Below, in pieces: positions 33,165 to 42,648 of a DNA stretch of 64,000 bases (its first letter is position 1; every line of letters begins with the position of its first letter). The notes beneath the pieces were generated by a model. The model saw only the letters and a program-made list of their open reading frames with translations. It ran no database searches and was not told the DNA's origin. A program made the position numbers and the translations under genes. Source of the stretch: Actinopolymorpha pittospori (lineage in GTDB: Bacteria > Actinomycetota > Actinomycetes > Propionibacteriales > Actinopolymorphaceae); assembly GCF_014873875.1 (NCBI RefSeq), contig NZ_JADBEM010000001.1, positions 2,170,001 to 2,234,000 of the forward strand, read 5' to 3'.

Positions 33165-34951
33165 GCCGGCGCCTCCCGGGTCGCGGTGGAGGAGCCGGTG
33201 GAGGAGCCGGTGGGGGTCGCGGCGGCGTCCGCCTGGCGTCGCAGGATCTCGTCGTAGGCCGACTCGAACGCCTGGGCCACGGCGTCCCATGACCGCTCGG
33301 CGGCGACCCACGCGGCGGCACTGTCAACCAGGCGTTGCCGGGCCGGCTCGTCGTCCATCAGCCGGGCGGCCACGGTGGCGAGGGCGGCCGGGTCGCCGGT
33401 CCGGAAGGTCTCCCCGCGTACGCCGGCCTGTCCCGCGGCGGCCTGGCCGAGTGTCGCGTCGGAGCGGCCCGCGTCGGCGCCGACGATCTCCGCCAGCGCC
33501 GGCAGGTCGGCGACCAGCACGGGCACCCGCATCGCCATCGCCTCGAACGGCTTCATCGGCGAGACCATCCGGGCTGCCCGGTCGTCGACTCGCGGCACCA
33601 CGAACAGGTCGATCTGCGCGTAGTGGCCGGCGACCTCCTCGAACGGCACGTTGCCGGTGAAGACCACCTGAGCGGCCACACCGAGCCGGGCCGCGAGGCG
33701 TTCGAGTTCGGCCCGTCGGCTGCCGTCGCCGACCAGCAACCCGGTCACCGGCCGACCCTGCGCCCGCAGCTTCGCCACCGCCTCGACCAGGACCTCCTGG
33801 CCCTCCCGCGGATGCGACAGGTTGCTCACGTAGCCGAGGGTGAACGTGTCGGTCAAGCCGAGCTTGCGGCGTAGCTCGGGGTCGCGCTCGCGAGGCGTGA
33901 AGCGCGTCAGGTCGACGGCGTTGGGCACGACCCGCACCTTCTCGCCGGGAATGCCGTGTCGGTCGACGATCTCCTCGCGCATGGGGCCGGAGAGCGTGAG
34001 GACCAGAGCGGCCGCGCGCATCATCCGGGTCTCGGTGGCGAACCGGCGTTCGTAGTACTCGCTGTTCTCGGCGTAGCGGGCGTCGTCGGTCCAGGTTGTT
34101 TCGAAGAAGCTGCGGACCTCGTACAGCCAGGGGATTCCCGCCCAGCGGGCCACCGCGTCACCGGCCAGGGCGGACTCGTAGCCACGGTGGCCGGAGGACA
34201 CGTGCAACAACGCCGGGCGTTCGCGGGCGACCGTACCCGCCAGCATGCCGGCGGTCAGGTCGACGTACTCGTCCAGCGCGAGCGCCCGCAGCCGTCGGCC
34301 GGCGTTGGGGAGCAGGTGGTGGTAGGTGACCTCCTCGACCACGCTCCGGCTCGGCGGGTCCTCGATGCCGAGCACTCCGGGGAACCCGGGCATGGTCACT
34401 CCGAGGATGTCACGCCCGGCCCGGACCAGCGCCTGCAGCGACTCGTGGGAGCGGGTGCAGAAGCCGTTGTGGAGGAAGGGCCGGGATTCCTTAGCGAGGT
34501 AGAGGACGCGACCCGGCCGGGGTGAGTAGGCGTACGGCGCGGGCGCTGCGACCACCGGCTGCCAGCGCGGATCGGTCTCGCGGGTCCGGCCGAGGACGGT
34601 GCGGGCGTGGCTCCAGTGGGCGGCCTCGCCGGTGGTCACCATCCGGCGTACGGCGTGCTCGGCCGCCTCGGTGAAGGCTCCGCGCTTCAGGGCGATGGTG
34701 GTGGCGAGCTCGAGCGCCTTCGGGTCGGCGGGGTCACGCCGGAGGACGGCCTCGACGTGCGTGGCGGCCTCGTCGTACTCCTGCGCGCCGAGGCTGGCCC
34801 GCGCGGTGCTCAGCCCGGTGCGGGTCGCGACGGCGGTGCTGCGGCCGAGGACCGCCCGCTGGACCTGGCGCATCCGCTTCTTGGTCTGGGGGGAGAGTCG
34901 CTTGCGGGCGAGCGCGGCGGCCCGGCGGGACAGCTGGTCCCCGAGGCTCAT
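33158..34951 (-). CDS. Glycosyltransferase with N-terminal helical repeat region
   Basis: 597 residues. Residues ~50-130 resemble TPR-like helices (EYDEAATHVEAVLRRDPADPKALELA), and a GT4 module follows. The donor site shows GYVSNLSHPREGQEVLVEA, LLVGDG and MKPFEAMAMRVPVLVAD. The C terminus ends in a TGSSTGSST linker encoded by a short direct repeat. ATG 34951 has ggagg at a good distance. It is the first gene of the minus-strand glycan operon and is divergent from another transferase. Confidence 0.87.
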   Translation of the reverse strand: MSLGDQLSRRAAALARKRLSPQTKKRMRQVQRAVLGRSTAVATRTGLSTARASLGAQEYDEAATHVEAVLRRDPADPKALELATTIALKRGAFTEAAEHAVRRMVTTGEAAHWSHARTVLGRTRETDPRWQPVVAAPAPYAYSPRPGRVLYLAKESRPFLHNGFCTRSHESLQALVRAGRDILGVTMPGFPGVLGIEDPPSRSVVEEVTYHHLLPNAGRRLRALALDEYVDLTAGMLAGTVARERPALLHVSSGHRGYESALAGDAVARWAGIPWLYEVRSFFETTWTDDARYAENSEYYERRFATETRMMRAAALVLTLSGPMREEIVDRHGIPGEKVRVVPNAVDLTRFTPRERDPELRRKLGLTDTFTLGYVSNLSHPREGQEVLVEAVAKLRAQGRPVTGLLVGDGSRRAELERLAARLGVAAQVVFTGNVPFEEVAGHYAQIDLFVVPRVDDRAARMVSPMKPFEAMAMRVPVLVADLPALAEIVGADAGRSDATLGQAAAGQAGVRGETFRTGDPAALATVAARLMDDEPARQRLVDSAAAWVAAERSWDAVAQAFESAYDEILRRQADAAATPTGSSTGSSTATREAPAC

Positions 34952-35366
34952 GGCTGCCCTCCCAGGCTCGTACCGTCGGTGTCAGGGGCCGAAGCCCAGC
35001 CCGCTGTCGGTGCGGGGCACGGCGGCATCAGCTTGCCAGGTGCCCCCGGAAGCGCGCCACGACCGGTCAGATCTCCTGCCGGACAGGGTAGGCGTCACGC
35101 TGGGTAGCCGGGCGGGTGGGTCCGGCGTCTGGATCGTGTCGATCCGAGGTGGGTCGGGTGCCGTCGACGGCGGCCGAGGTGGCTCCGCGTAGTCCCTGGA
35201 TGCCCCCGCGCAGTACCACGTGGCGCCGTTTCCGGGCCGCGGGATCGGGAAATGTTCGACGGCGGTGCTCGGCAACGGAGGGGAACGTCCCTATGCTCCC
35301 TGTTTCGTGGCTGACGACACGTCTCACGGCGCCCACCAGGTTCACACGGCATCCCAGAATGGAACC
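34952..35366. other. Divergent promoter region of two glycan units
   Basis: 415 bases between oppositely oriented glycosyltransferase genes. It must hold the promoters of both. I could not assign -35 and -10 boxes or an operator with confidence. Confidence 0.5.
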
Positions 35367-37448
35367 GTGCAACCGGTCGGCACCAGCAGCGTCATTCTCC
35401 TGCGCGACCCCGACTGGCCGTCGCGGCCCGGGGTGTGTTGTTGGCGCGCGAGTGTTCACGACGTCTTCACCGGCTTCGGCTTCGATGTTCACCAGCTCAC
35501 CTGGGCCCCGCCGGCCCCGGCGCTGGTGGAGTCGAACACCTCGGCGCCGATCGCGCGGGTCCCCACCGTCGCCGGCGTGGCGGTCCGGTTCGTGGGCCGG
35601 GCGGCCCGGGCGGGCGCGTTCGCGGCGGCCCGGCGGGCCCGGGCGACCGCCCGCAGGTTCGGGCACGAGGTCGACGTCCAGGTGTCCCGCCGGCGGGTCG
35701 GCGGGCCGACGGCCGGGCGAGGCCATGTCGCGGTCACCCGCCCGACCAGCGCACCCGATCCGCAGCTGGCCGCGCTGGCCGGCGCCCGGCTGGTGCTCGC
35801 GGAGTCTCCCGCCGCGGCCCTCGCCGCGGTCGACTCCGGCGTTCCCGCGGCCTCGGTCTGGCTGTTCGCCGTACCGTCCGAACGCGCGGCCGCCGGCGAG
35901 CCGGTGACCTGGGCCGGACCGTTGCGGGAGGCGGCGCCCCTGATCGGCGGGCTCGTCGCGGACAGCCTCGACGCCGCCGGTGTCCTCGAACGCGTCGCCG
36001 GCCCGGTGCGGACCGTGGTCATCCCCCCGTTGGCCTCGGACCGGGCCTGCCTGACCTGCGGCGGCTCCTCGGACACGCCGCGGGCGGCCGAGCCGCTCGG
36101 CGACGAGGACGTCGCGCCCACGGACGTGCCCGGCCACCTGGCCCTGTGGCGCGCCCTGCTCGACCAGGCCGCGAGCGCGGAGGGTCCGCGGCCGACGGCG
36201 TACACCTACCCCGTCCAGCGGCTGCGAGGCGAGGGCGGGCCGTGGGTGGCACCGCTCCTGGACTCCTGGGGCGGCGAGCCCTATCCCCGCACGGGTGACC
36301 CGGCGCAGGAGTGGACCGCCGCGGCCCAGGAGGCCGGCGCCCGGCAGCTGCTCGCCGCCCTGCCGCCGGTCGAGCAGGGGGAACGCCCGAAGGACGGCAC
36401 GTCGCCGGTCCGCGTCCGCGTCTTCGGCTTCGACATGAAGTTCATGCGCGACCTCGCGATCCGGCTCGGCGAGCGGTCCGACCTCGACGTCGCCGTCGAC
36501 GAGTGGCGTACGGCGGGCGCCAAGAACCCCAACATCACCGAGAACCTCGCCCGGTCCGGCCAGGTCCTGGTCGCCGAGTGGGCCCGCCCGAACGCGATCT
36601 GGCTGTCGGAGACCAAGCGCCCCGACCAGCGCCTCGTCGTACGCCTGCACCGGTTCGAGATCGACAGCGCCTATCCGGCCAAGATCCAGATCGACGCCGT
36701 GGACGCGGTGGTCTACGTCGGGCCCTACATGGGCCGGCGGATCCGCGACGAGCTCGGCTGGCCCGTGGACAAGCTCGTCTACGTCCCCAACTTCGTCGAC
36801 GCGGCGGCGCTGGACCGGCCGAAGTTCGACGGTGCGCGGTTCACGCTCGGCATGGTCGGGATCACGCCCAGCCTCAAGCGCTTCGACCTCGCCCTCGACC
36901 TGCTGGCCGCGCTGCGGCGGGAGGATCCCCGCTTCCACCTGCTGGTGCGGAGTCAGATGGGCTGGGCGCACAAGCCGTCCTGGGAGCGCCCGGAGGAACG
37001 CCACGACACCCAGCGCAGCCTCGAGCGCATCGAGAAGGACCCGCTGCTGCGTGGTGCGGTGGTGTTCGACGCCTACGGCCGGGACATGGCGTCGTGGTAC
37101 CGCAAGGTGGGCCACATCCTGTCGCTGTCGGAGGTGGAGAGCTTCCACGCGGGCCTCGCGGAGGGGATGGCGTCCGGAGCCGTGCCGGTGATCCGCGCGT
37201 GGGACGGCGCCGCCGAGGCCTACGGTGCGGAGTCGCTCAGTGGCTCGCTCGACGACGCGGTGGCCCGGGTGCTGGAGGACGCCGACCTCGCGACCTGGGA
37301 ACGCCGTTCGACGCGGGCCAAGGAGGAGGTCCGGCGTCGCTTCGATCCCGACCAGGTCGTGGCCGCCTGGGTCGACCTGGCCCACGGCCGGACGGAGGAG
37401 GCGCGGGCCCGCTTCGCGAGCTTCGCCGACCTCGCGCCGCGGCCGTAG
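35367..37448 (+). CDS. Large glycosyltransferase-like protein
   Basis: About 693 residues from GTG 35367. Residues ~1-340 are Ala/Arg-rich with no clear domain. The C-terminal ~350 residues form a GT-B-type transferase: VRVFGFDMKFMRDLA, RLHRFEIDS, VYVPNFVDAAAL, TLGMVGITPSLKRFDLALDLL and SEVESFHAGLAEGMASGAVP. The last follows the pattern of GT4 donor sites. Upstream in-frame starts exist (35307, 35220), so the N terminus is uncertain. It is the only plus-strand gene in this glycan cluster and converges on terC with a 20-base gap. Confidence 0.78.
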   Translation: MQPVGTSSVILLRDPDWPSRPGVCCWRASVHDVFTGFGFDVHQLTWAPPAPALVESNTSAPIARVPTVAGVAVRFVGRAARAGAFAAARRARATARRFGHEVDVQVSRRRVGGPTAGRGHVAVTRPTSAPDPQLAALAGARLVLAESPAAALAAVDSGVPAASVWLFAVPSERAAAGEPVTWAGPLREAAPLIGGLVADSLDAAGVLERVAGPVRTVVIPPLASDRACLTCGGSSDTPRAAEPLGDEDVAPTDVPGHLALWRALLDQAASAEGPRPTAYTYPVQRLRGEGGPWVAPLLDSWGGEPYPRTGDPAQEWTAAAQEAGARQLLAALPPVEQGERPKDGTSPVRVRVFGFDMKFMRDLAIRLGERSDLDVAVDEWRTAGAKNPNITENLARSGQVLVAEWARPNAIWLSETKRPDQRLVVRLHRFEIDSAYPAKIQIDAVDAVVYVGPYMGRRIRDELGWPVDKLVYVPNFVDAAALDRPKFDGARFTLGMVGITPSLKRFDLALDLLAALRREDPRFHLLVRSQMGWAHKPSWERPEERHDTQRSLERIEKDPLLRGAVVFDAYGRDMASWYRKVGHILSLSEVESFHAGLAEGMASGAVPVIRAWDGAAEAYGAESLSGSLDDAVARVLEDADLATWERRSTRAKEEVRRRFDPDQVVAAWVDLAHGRTEEARARFASFADLAPRP

Positions 37449-37468
37449 GGTCCCCCGGCACCGGCTAC

Positions 37469-38476
37469 TCACCCAGCCCTGCCGGACTCCTCCTGGGAGA
37501 CGGCCTTGGTGGAGCGATCTCGGGTCGAGATGTGGCTGGTGAGAGTGGTGAGGGCAAGGACGCCGACGATCACGCCGAGGGAGAGCAGGGTGGGGATCTC
37601 CGGTATCGACTCCCAGTGCAGGTGTGCCCAGTGCAGGCCAAGCTTGACACCGATGAACGCCAGGATCACCGCGAGCCCGTAGTTGAGGTGTACCAGCCTG
37701 GTCAGCGCTCCCTGGAGCACGAAGTACAGCGCCCGTAGGCCGAGGAGCGCGAAGGCGTTGGTGACGAACACCAGGTACGGGTCACCGGTGATCCCGTAAA
37801 CAGCGGGCACGGAGTCCACCGCGAAGACCACGTCGATCGTCAGCACCGCCACGACGGCCAACGCGAACGGTGTGAGTGCCCGGCGCCCCTTCACTCGCCC
37901 GAACATCCGCGGTCCCTCGTACTCGGGCGTGACCGGCATGAAACGTCGGACGAGCCGCACGCTTCGGATGGCGTTGACGTCCATGTCGTGGCCCGGACCG
38001 GCCGCCGCGTCCTTGAGAATCTTCACCGCGGTGACGAGGAGGATCAGGCCGAAGACCAGGAACGCCCAGTCGAACGCCGCGAGTGCGGCCGCGCCCAGCC
38101 CGATGAACACCCCCCGTAGGGCCAACGCGCCGACGATCCCGTACAGGAGGACCCGCTGCTGCAGCTCATGGGGAACAGCGAAGGCCGTCAGCAACAGCAG
38201 GAACACGAAGAGGTTGTCGACGCTGAGCGACTTCTCCACCAGGTAGCCGGTCAGGTACTCCAGGCCACGTGTGGAGTCGTACTGCAGCCACACGTAGGCA
38301 CCGAAGGCCAACGGGAGGGCGACGTAGAAGGCCGACCAGCCGAGTGCCTCGCGCATCGACACCTCGTGCGGGCGCCGCGTGAGGACGAAGTCGAGTGCGA
38401 CCAGGCCGAGGACCGCGGCTATCGTCACCAGCCACAGCGTCGGCGTCCCGATGGAGTCGATCGTCCCGCCGGTCAC
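37469..38476 (-). CDS. TerC-family integral membrane protein (probable metal exporter)
   Basis: 335 residues with about nine membrane segments. The TerC/Alx hallmark SLSVDNLFVFLLLL and the late TIDVVFAVDSVPA carry the paired acidic residues of the family. TerC/Alx proteins have been linked to manganese export and tellurite resistance. A yybP-ykoY-like riboswitch lies upstream (38808-38892), which supports manganese control. GTG 38476 overlaps the stop of a small ORF by four bases. Confidence 0.9.
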   Translation of the reverse strand: MTGGTIDSIGTPTLWLVTIAAVLGLVALDFVLTRRPHEVSMREALGWSAFYVALPLAFGAYVWLQYDSTRGLEYLTGYLVEKSLSVDNLFVFLLLLTAFAVPHELQQRVLLYGIVGALALRGVFIGLGAAALAAFDWAFLVFGLILLVTAVKILKDAAAGPGHDMDVNAIRSVRLVRRFMPVTPEYEGPRMFGRVKGRRALTPFALAVVAVLTIDVVFAVDSVPAVYGITGDPYLVFVTNAFALLGLRALYFVLQGALTRLVHLNYGLAVILAFIGVKLGLHWAHLHWESIPEIPTLLSLGVIVGVLALTTLTSHISTRDRSTKAVSQEESGRAG

Positions 38477-38778
38477 CAGATGTCCTCGTGCCGGTGGACG
38501 TCGCGGCCACGCCGACGACCGGGCTCAGCCCGGCGCCGGGACCAGCACGAGAGAAGGTCGGAGGCTACTCGCCAGACGAGCCGGCCACCCCAGACGACGA
38601 CCCCGACCATGGCGAGAACCTCGACCAGGGCCTCTGCCGTCGCCAGCGGAAGTACGAACCCGGTCCCGCCATCGGGACCACCGTCTCGTGAGTCGGAGCG
38701 CACCAGCCCTGCGTAGGCCAAGGGCTTGAGTGCGGGGAATGCGGGGAATACGGGGAAATCGACAAGCGCCACATGCAC
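38473..38778 (-). CDS. Small membrane-protein ORF between riboswitch and terC
   Basis: 101 codons from GTG 38778, with a gggggtg-type ribosome site. One long hydrophobic segment lies in the middle (VLPLATAEALVEVLAMVGVV...). The tail is Arg-rich and the last codons overlap the terC start (GTGA). No family is recognised. Its position right after the riboswitch and its coupling to terC favour a real gene, but it could also be just leader RNA. Confidence 0.42.
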   Translation of the reverse strand: MHVALVDFPVFPAFPALKPLAYAGLVRSDSRDGGPDGGTGFVLPLATAEALVEVLAMVGVVVWGGRLVWRVASDLLSCWSRRRAEPGRRRGRDVHRHEDIW

Positions 38779-38807
38779 GGTTACACCCCCATCGGTCGAA
38801 TCGTCCG

Positions 38808-38892
38808 ATGAAGGTCTTCCTCAGCGTGCGCTCCACGCGCCGGGCGGCGAGCCGGGGTGACGACGCGTGGCTAGGAGGTACTCCCCTTCGCT
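38808..38892 (-). promoter_or_regulatory. yybP-ykoY-type (Mn2+) riboswitch
   Basis: On the minus strand the leader starts agcgaaggggagta and ends gaggaagaccttc, the two conserved ends of the yybP-ykoY manganese riboswitch. gaagg at the 5' side pairs with ccttc at the 3' side to close P1. Middle helices are GC-rich and were not folded in detail. Such riboswitches commonly precede TerC-family genes and activate them when Mn2+ is high. Confidence 0.72.
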
Positions 38893-38951
38893 GTCACGCT
38901 AACAAACCATCGAACCGGTCACCAGTGCTCACCTGGCCCGACCGGCGCGCC

Positions 38952-39770
38952 TCAGGTGAGCGGACCGGTCTCCCACTTCACGTCCGGGTCGGGGATCGGG
39001 ATCGAGCTGATCAGCAGCTGGGAGTACTCGTGCCGCGGGTTGTCGATGACCTCGCGGGTGTCGCCGCGTTCGACGATCGAGCCCTGGTAGAGGATGCAGA
39101 TCTCGTCGCCGATCTGGTACGCCGTGGACAGGTCGTGGGTGATGTAGAGGAACGAGATCCCCTGCTCGTCGCGCAGCCGCAGCATGATGTCCAGGATCAG
39201 TGCGCGCAGGGACGCGTCGACCATCGACACCGGTTCGTCTGCCACGATGAGGCGGGGCTTGAGCAGGTAGGCACGGGCCATCATCAGCCGCTGCCGCTGG
39301 CCGCCGGAGAGCTGGTGCGGGTGCTTGTCCAGCACCTCCGCGCCCCGCATGCCCACGACCCGCAACGCGTCCTCGGTCAGCTCCCGCGCCTGCGCCTTGG
39401 AGGTCGCGAGGCCGAAGCGTTTGACGGCGAGGTCGAACACGTGGCGGATGCGGTAGAAGGGGTTGTAGACGCCGAACGGGTCCTGGAAGATCGCCTGCAC
39501 CTCGCGCCGATAGGTGAGGAAGTCTTCCTTGTCCAGGCTGCCCACGTCGCGGCCCCGGTGCAGGATCTGACCGGAGGTCAGCGTCGTGAAGCCCAGGATC
39601 GCGTCTGACAGGGTGGTCTTGCCGCTGCCACTCTCCCCGGCGATCGTGGTGATCGTCGCCGGTGCGTCCGGCAGCGTCAAGGAGACGTTGTCGAGGGCGG
39701 TGGTACGTTCGCCGGCCTTCTCGTAGACCTTGGTGGCCGAGCGGACCTCCAACAGCGGCGAGTCAGACAT
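38952..39770 (-). CDS. Peptide-type ABC transporter ATPase (DppF/OppF-like)
   Basis: A 272-residue ATPase with Walker A GESGSGKTT, the signature LSGGQRQRLMMARA and Walker B LIVADEP. It energises the importer encoded upstream. Its ATG overlaps the stop of the paired ATPase gene by eight bases. An inverted repeat gctcacctg/caggtgagc (38927-38961) overlaps the stop codon and may terminate the operon. Confidence 0.92.
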   Translation of the reverse strand: MSDSPLLEVRSATKVYEKAGERTTALDNVSLTLPDAPATITTIAGESGSGKTTLSDAILGFTTLTSGQILHRGRDVGSLDKEDFLTYRREVQAIFQDPFGVYNPFYRIRHVFDLAVKRFGLATSKAQARELTEDALRVVGMRGAEVLDKHPHQLSGGQRQRLMMARAYLLKPRLIVADEPVSMVDASLRALILDIMLRLRDEQGISFLYITHDLSTAYQIGDEICILYQGSIVERGDTREVIDNPRHEYSQLLISSIPIPDPDVKWETGPLT

Positions 39771-40703
39771 CGGCGCCCACCTGGCCGGCGCCGAGGTCGG
39801 AGTTCGCGACGAGGTGGCCCGGGCCCACCTCGATCATCGGCGGTGACGGTCGCCGCGTCCGCAGGTCGGGAGTGTGCATCTCCTTCACCACCAGGGGTTT
39901 GCGTTCCCGCACCGACGGGATCGTCGCGATCAGATGACGGGTGTAGGGGTGCCGCGGGTCGCGGAAGACGTCGCGGACGGTGCCGATCTCCACGATGTTG
40001 CCGGCGTACATCACGGCGATCCGGTCCACGAGCTGCGCCTGCAGCGCCATGTCGTGGCCGATCAGGATCATCGAGCTGTTCAACCGCCGCTTGACGTCGA
40101 GCAGGGTCTGGGCGACGGTGCGTTGCACCACCACGTCCAGCGCGCTGGTGGGTTCGTCCGCGATGATCACGGAGGGCTCCAGCGCGATCGCCATCGCGAT
40201 GCAGACGCGCTGCTTCATGCCGCCGGAGAGCTCGTGCGGATACAGGTCGTAGACCCGTGCGGGCAGATGCACCAGCGAGAGCAGGTGGAGGATCCGTTCC
40301 CGCAACTGTGCGCGCGGCTGCCTGCCCTCGTGGGTCTCGATCGCGTCCGCGAGTTGGCGGCGTACCCGCAGGACGGGGTTGAGCGAGTTCATCGACCCCT
40401 GCGGGATGAGGGCGATGTCGCGCCAGCGCCGTGGGCGCAGCTCGGCCTCGGACATCGCGAGCAGGTCGGCACCGCCCAGCTGCACCGACCCGGCCACGAT
40501 CCGTCCCGGCGGGCTGGTCAACCGCAGGATCGCCATCGCCACGGTCGACTTGCCCGAGCCCGACTCACCGACCAGGCCGAGGGTCTCGCCACGCCCGAGG
40601 CCGAAGTCGACGTCGTTGACGGCGATCACGTCACCGCCCGACGTGCGGTAGTGCACCCGCAGGCCCGATACCCGCAGCGCGGGCTCGGAGGAGGTCTCGT
40701 CGT

Positions 40704-40707
<4 letters not shown>
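39763..40707 (-). CDS. Peptide-type ABC transporter ATPase (DppD/OppD-like)
   Basis: A 314-residue ATPase with Walker A GESGSGKST, LSGGMKQRVCIAMA and Walker B VIIADEP. The C-terminal extension HPYTRHLIATIPS is typical of DppD/OppD. GTG 40707 overlaps the upstream permease stop. A much longer open frame covers the permease genes in the wrong frame and is rejected. Confidence 0.92.
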
Positions 40708-41618
<911 letters not shown>

Positions 41619-41627
41619 GGCCGGCCG

Positions 41628-42638
41628 TCACCTCCTCTCGTAGGAGATACGGGGGTCCAGCAGGGGATAGATCAGGTCGATGAGGAGGACCGCCGTGACC
41701 GTGGTGAGGATCAGGATGAAGACGATGCCCTGCATCACGGTGTAATCGGCGTTGGAGATGGCCTGGTAGAGCAGCGCGCCCATGCCGGGATAGCCGAAGA
41801 GGTACTCCACCAGCACGGTGCCGCCCACGATGCCGCCGATGCCGAGGACGAGCGCGGTGACCTGCGGCAGGATCGCGTTGCGGATCTCGTACCTGAAGAG
41901 AATGTCGAGTGGCCGCAGACCCTTCGCGCGGGCCAGGGTGAGGTAGTCCTCGCCCGCGACGGTGACCATCATCCCGCGCATGCCGAGGGCCCAGAAGCCC
42001 ATGCTCGCCAACACGATCGACAACGCGGGCAGGGTGCCGTGCTGGACCACGCTGTTGACGAACGCCAGGCTGATCCCGGGAGACAGGTCGCTGCGGTAGC
42101 CGCCGGAGATCGGGAACAGCCGCAGGGTGAAGACGAAGACGTAGATCAGGACGATCCCGAGGATGTAGAAGGGGATCGCGGTGAACGTCAGTGACAGCGG
42201 CAGGAAGACCCGCAACAGCCCCGGCGTACGCCGCCACGCCATCAACGCGCCGATCACGCTGCCGGCGAGGAACGACAGGATGGTCGAGACGGCGAGCAGG
42301 CCGATCGTCCACGGCATCGCCCGGCCGATCATCGTCCCGACCTCGGCCGGAAACTGCGACAGCGAGTAGCCGAAGTCGAACGTGACCATGCTCCGCAGGT
42401 AGCTGAGGTACTGCACCAGGAGCGGGTCGTCCAGCCCGAACCGCTCCCGCCACGCCGCCACCAGTTGGCCGCTGCCCTCGACGTAGCCCGCCTGGGAGGT
42501 GATCCGGGTCACCATCGCCTGCACGGGGTCGCCGGGCGCGAGCCGTGGGATGAAGAACATCAACGTCGCGCTCGCCCAGATGGTGAACAGGAACATCCCC
42601 ACCCGGCGGACGACGTAGCCGGTAGTCAGTCCGCGCAC
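41628..42638 (-). CDS. Peptide-type ABC transporter permease (DppB/OppB-like)
   Basis: A 336-residue permease with six membrane segments. The N terminus VVRRVGMFLFTIWASATLMFFIPRLAPGDP is typical of DppB/OppB, and the EAA loop has ARAKGLRPLDILFRYEIRN. GTG 42638 is 10 bases after the binding-protein stop. Confidence 0.92.
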   Translation of the reverse strand: MRGLTTGYVVRRVGMFLFTIWASATLMFFIPRLAPGDPVQAMVTRITSQAGYVEGSGQLVAAWRERFGLDDPLLVQYLSYLRSMVTFDFGYSLSQFPAEVGTMIGRAMPWTIGLLAVSTILSFLAGSVIGALMAWRRTPGLLRVFLPLSLTFTAIPFYILGIVLIYVFVFTLRLFPISGGYRSDLSPGISLAFVNSVVQHGTLPALSIVLASMGFWALGMRGMMVTVAGEDYLTLARAKGLRPLDILFRYEIRNAILPQVTALVLGIGGIVGGTVLVEYLFGYPGMGALLYQAISNADYTVMQGIVFILILTTVTAVLLIDLIYPLLDPRISYERR

Positions 42639-42648
42639 GAAGGGCCCC

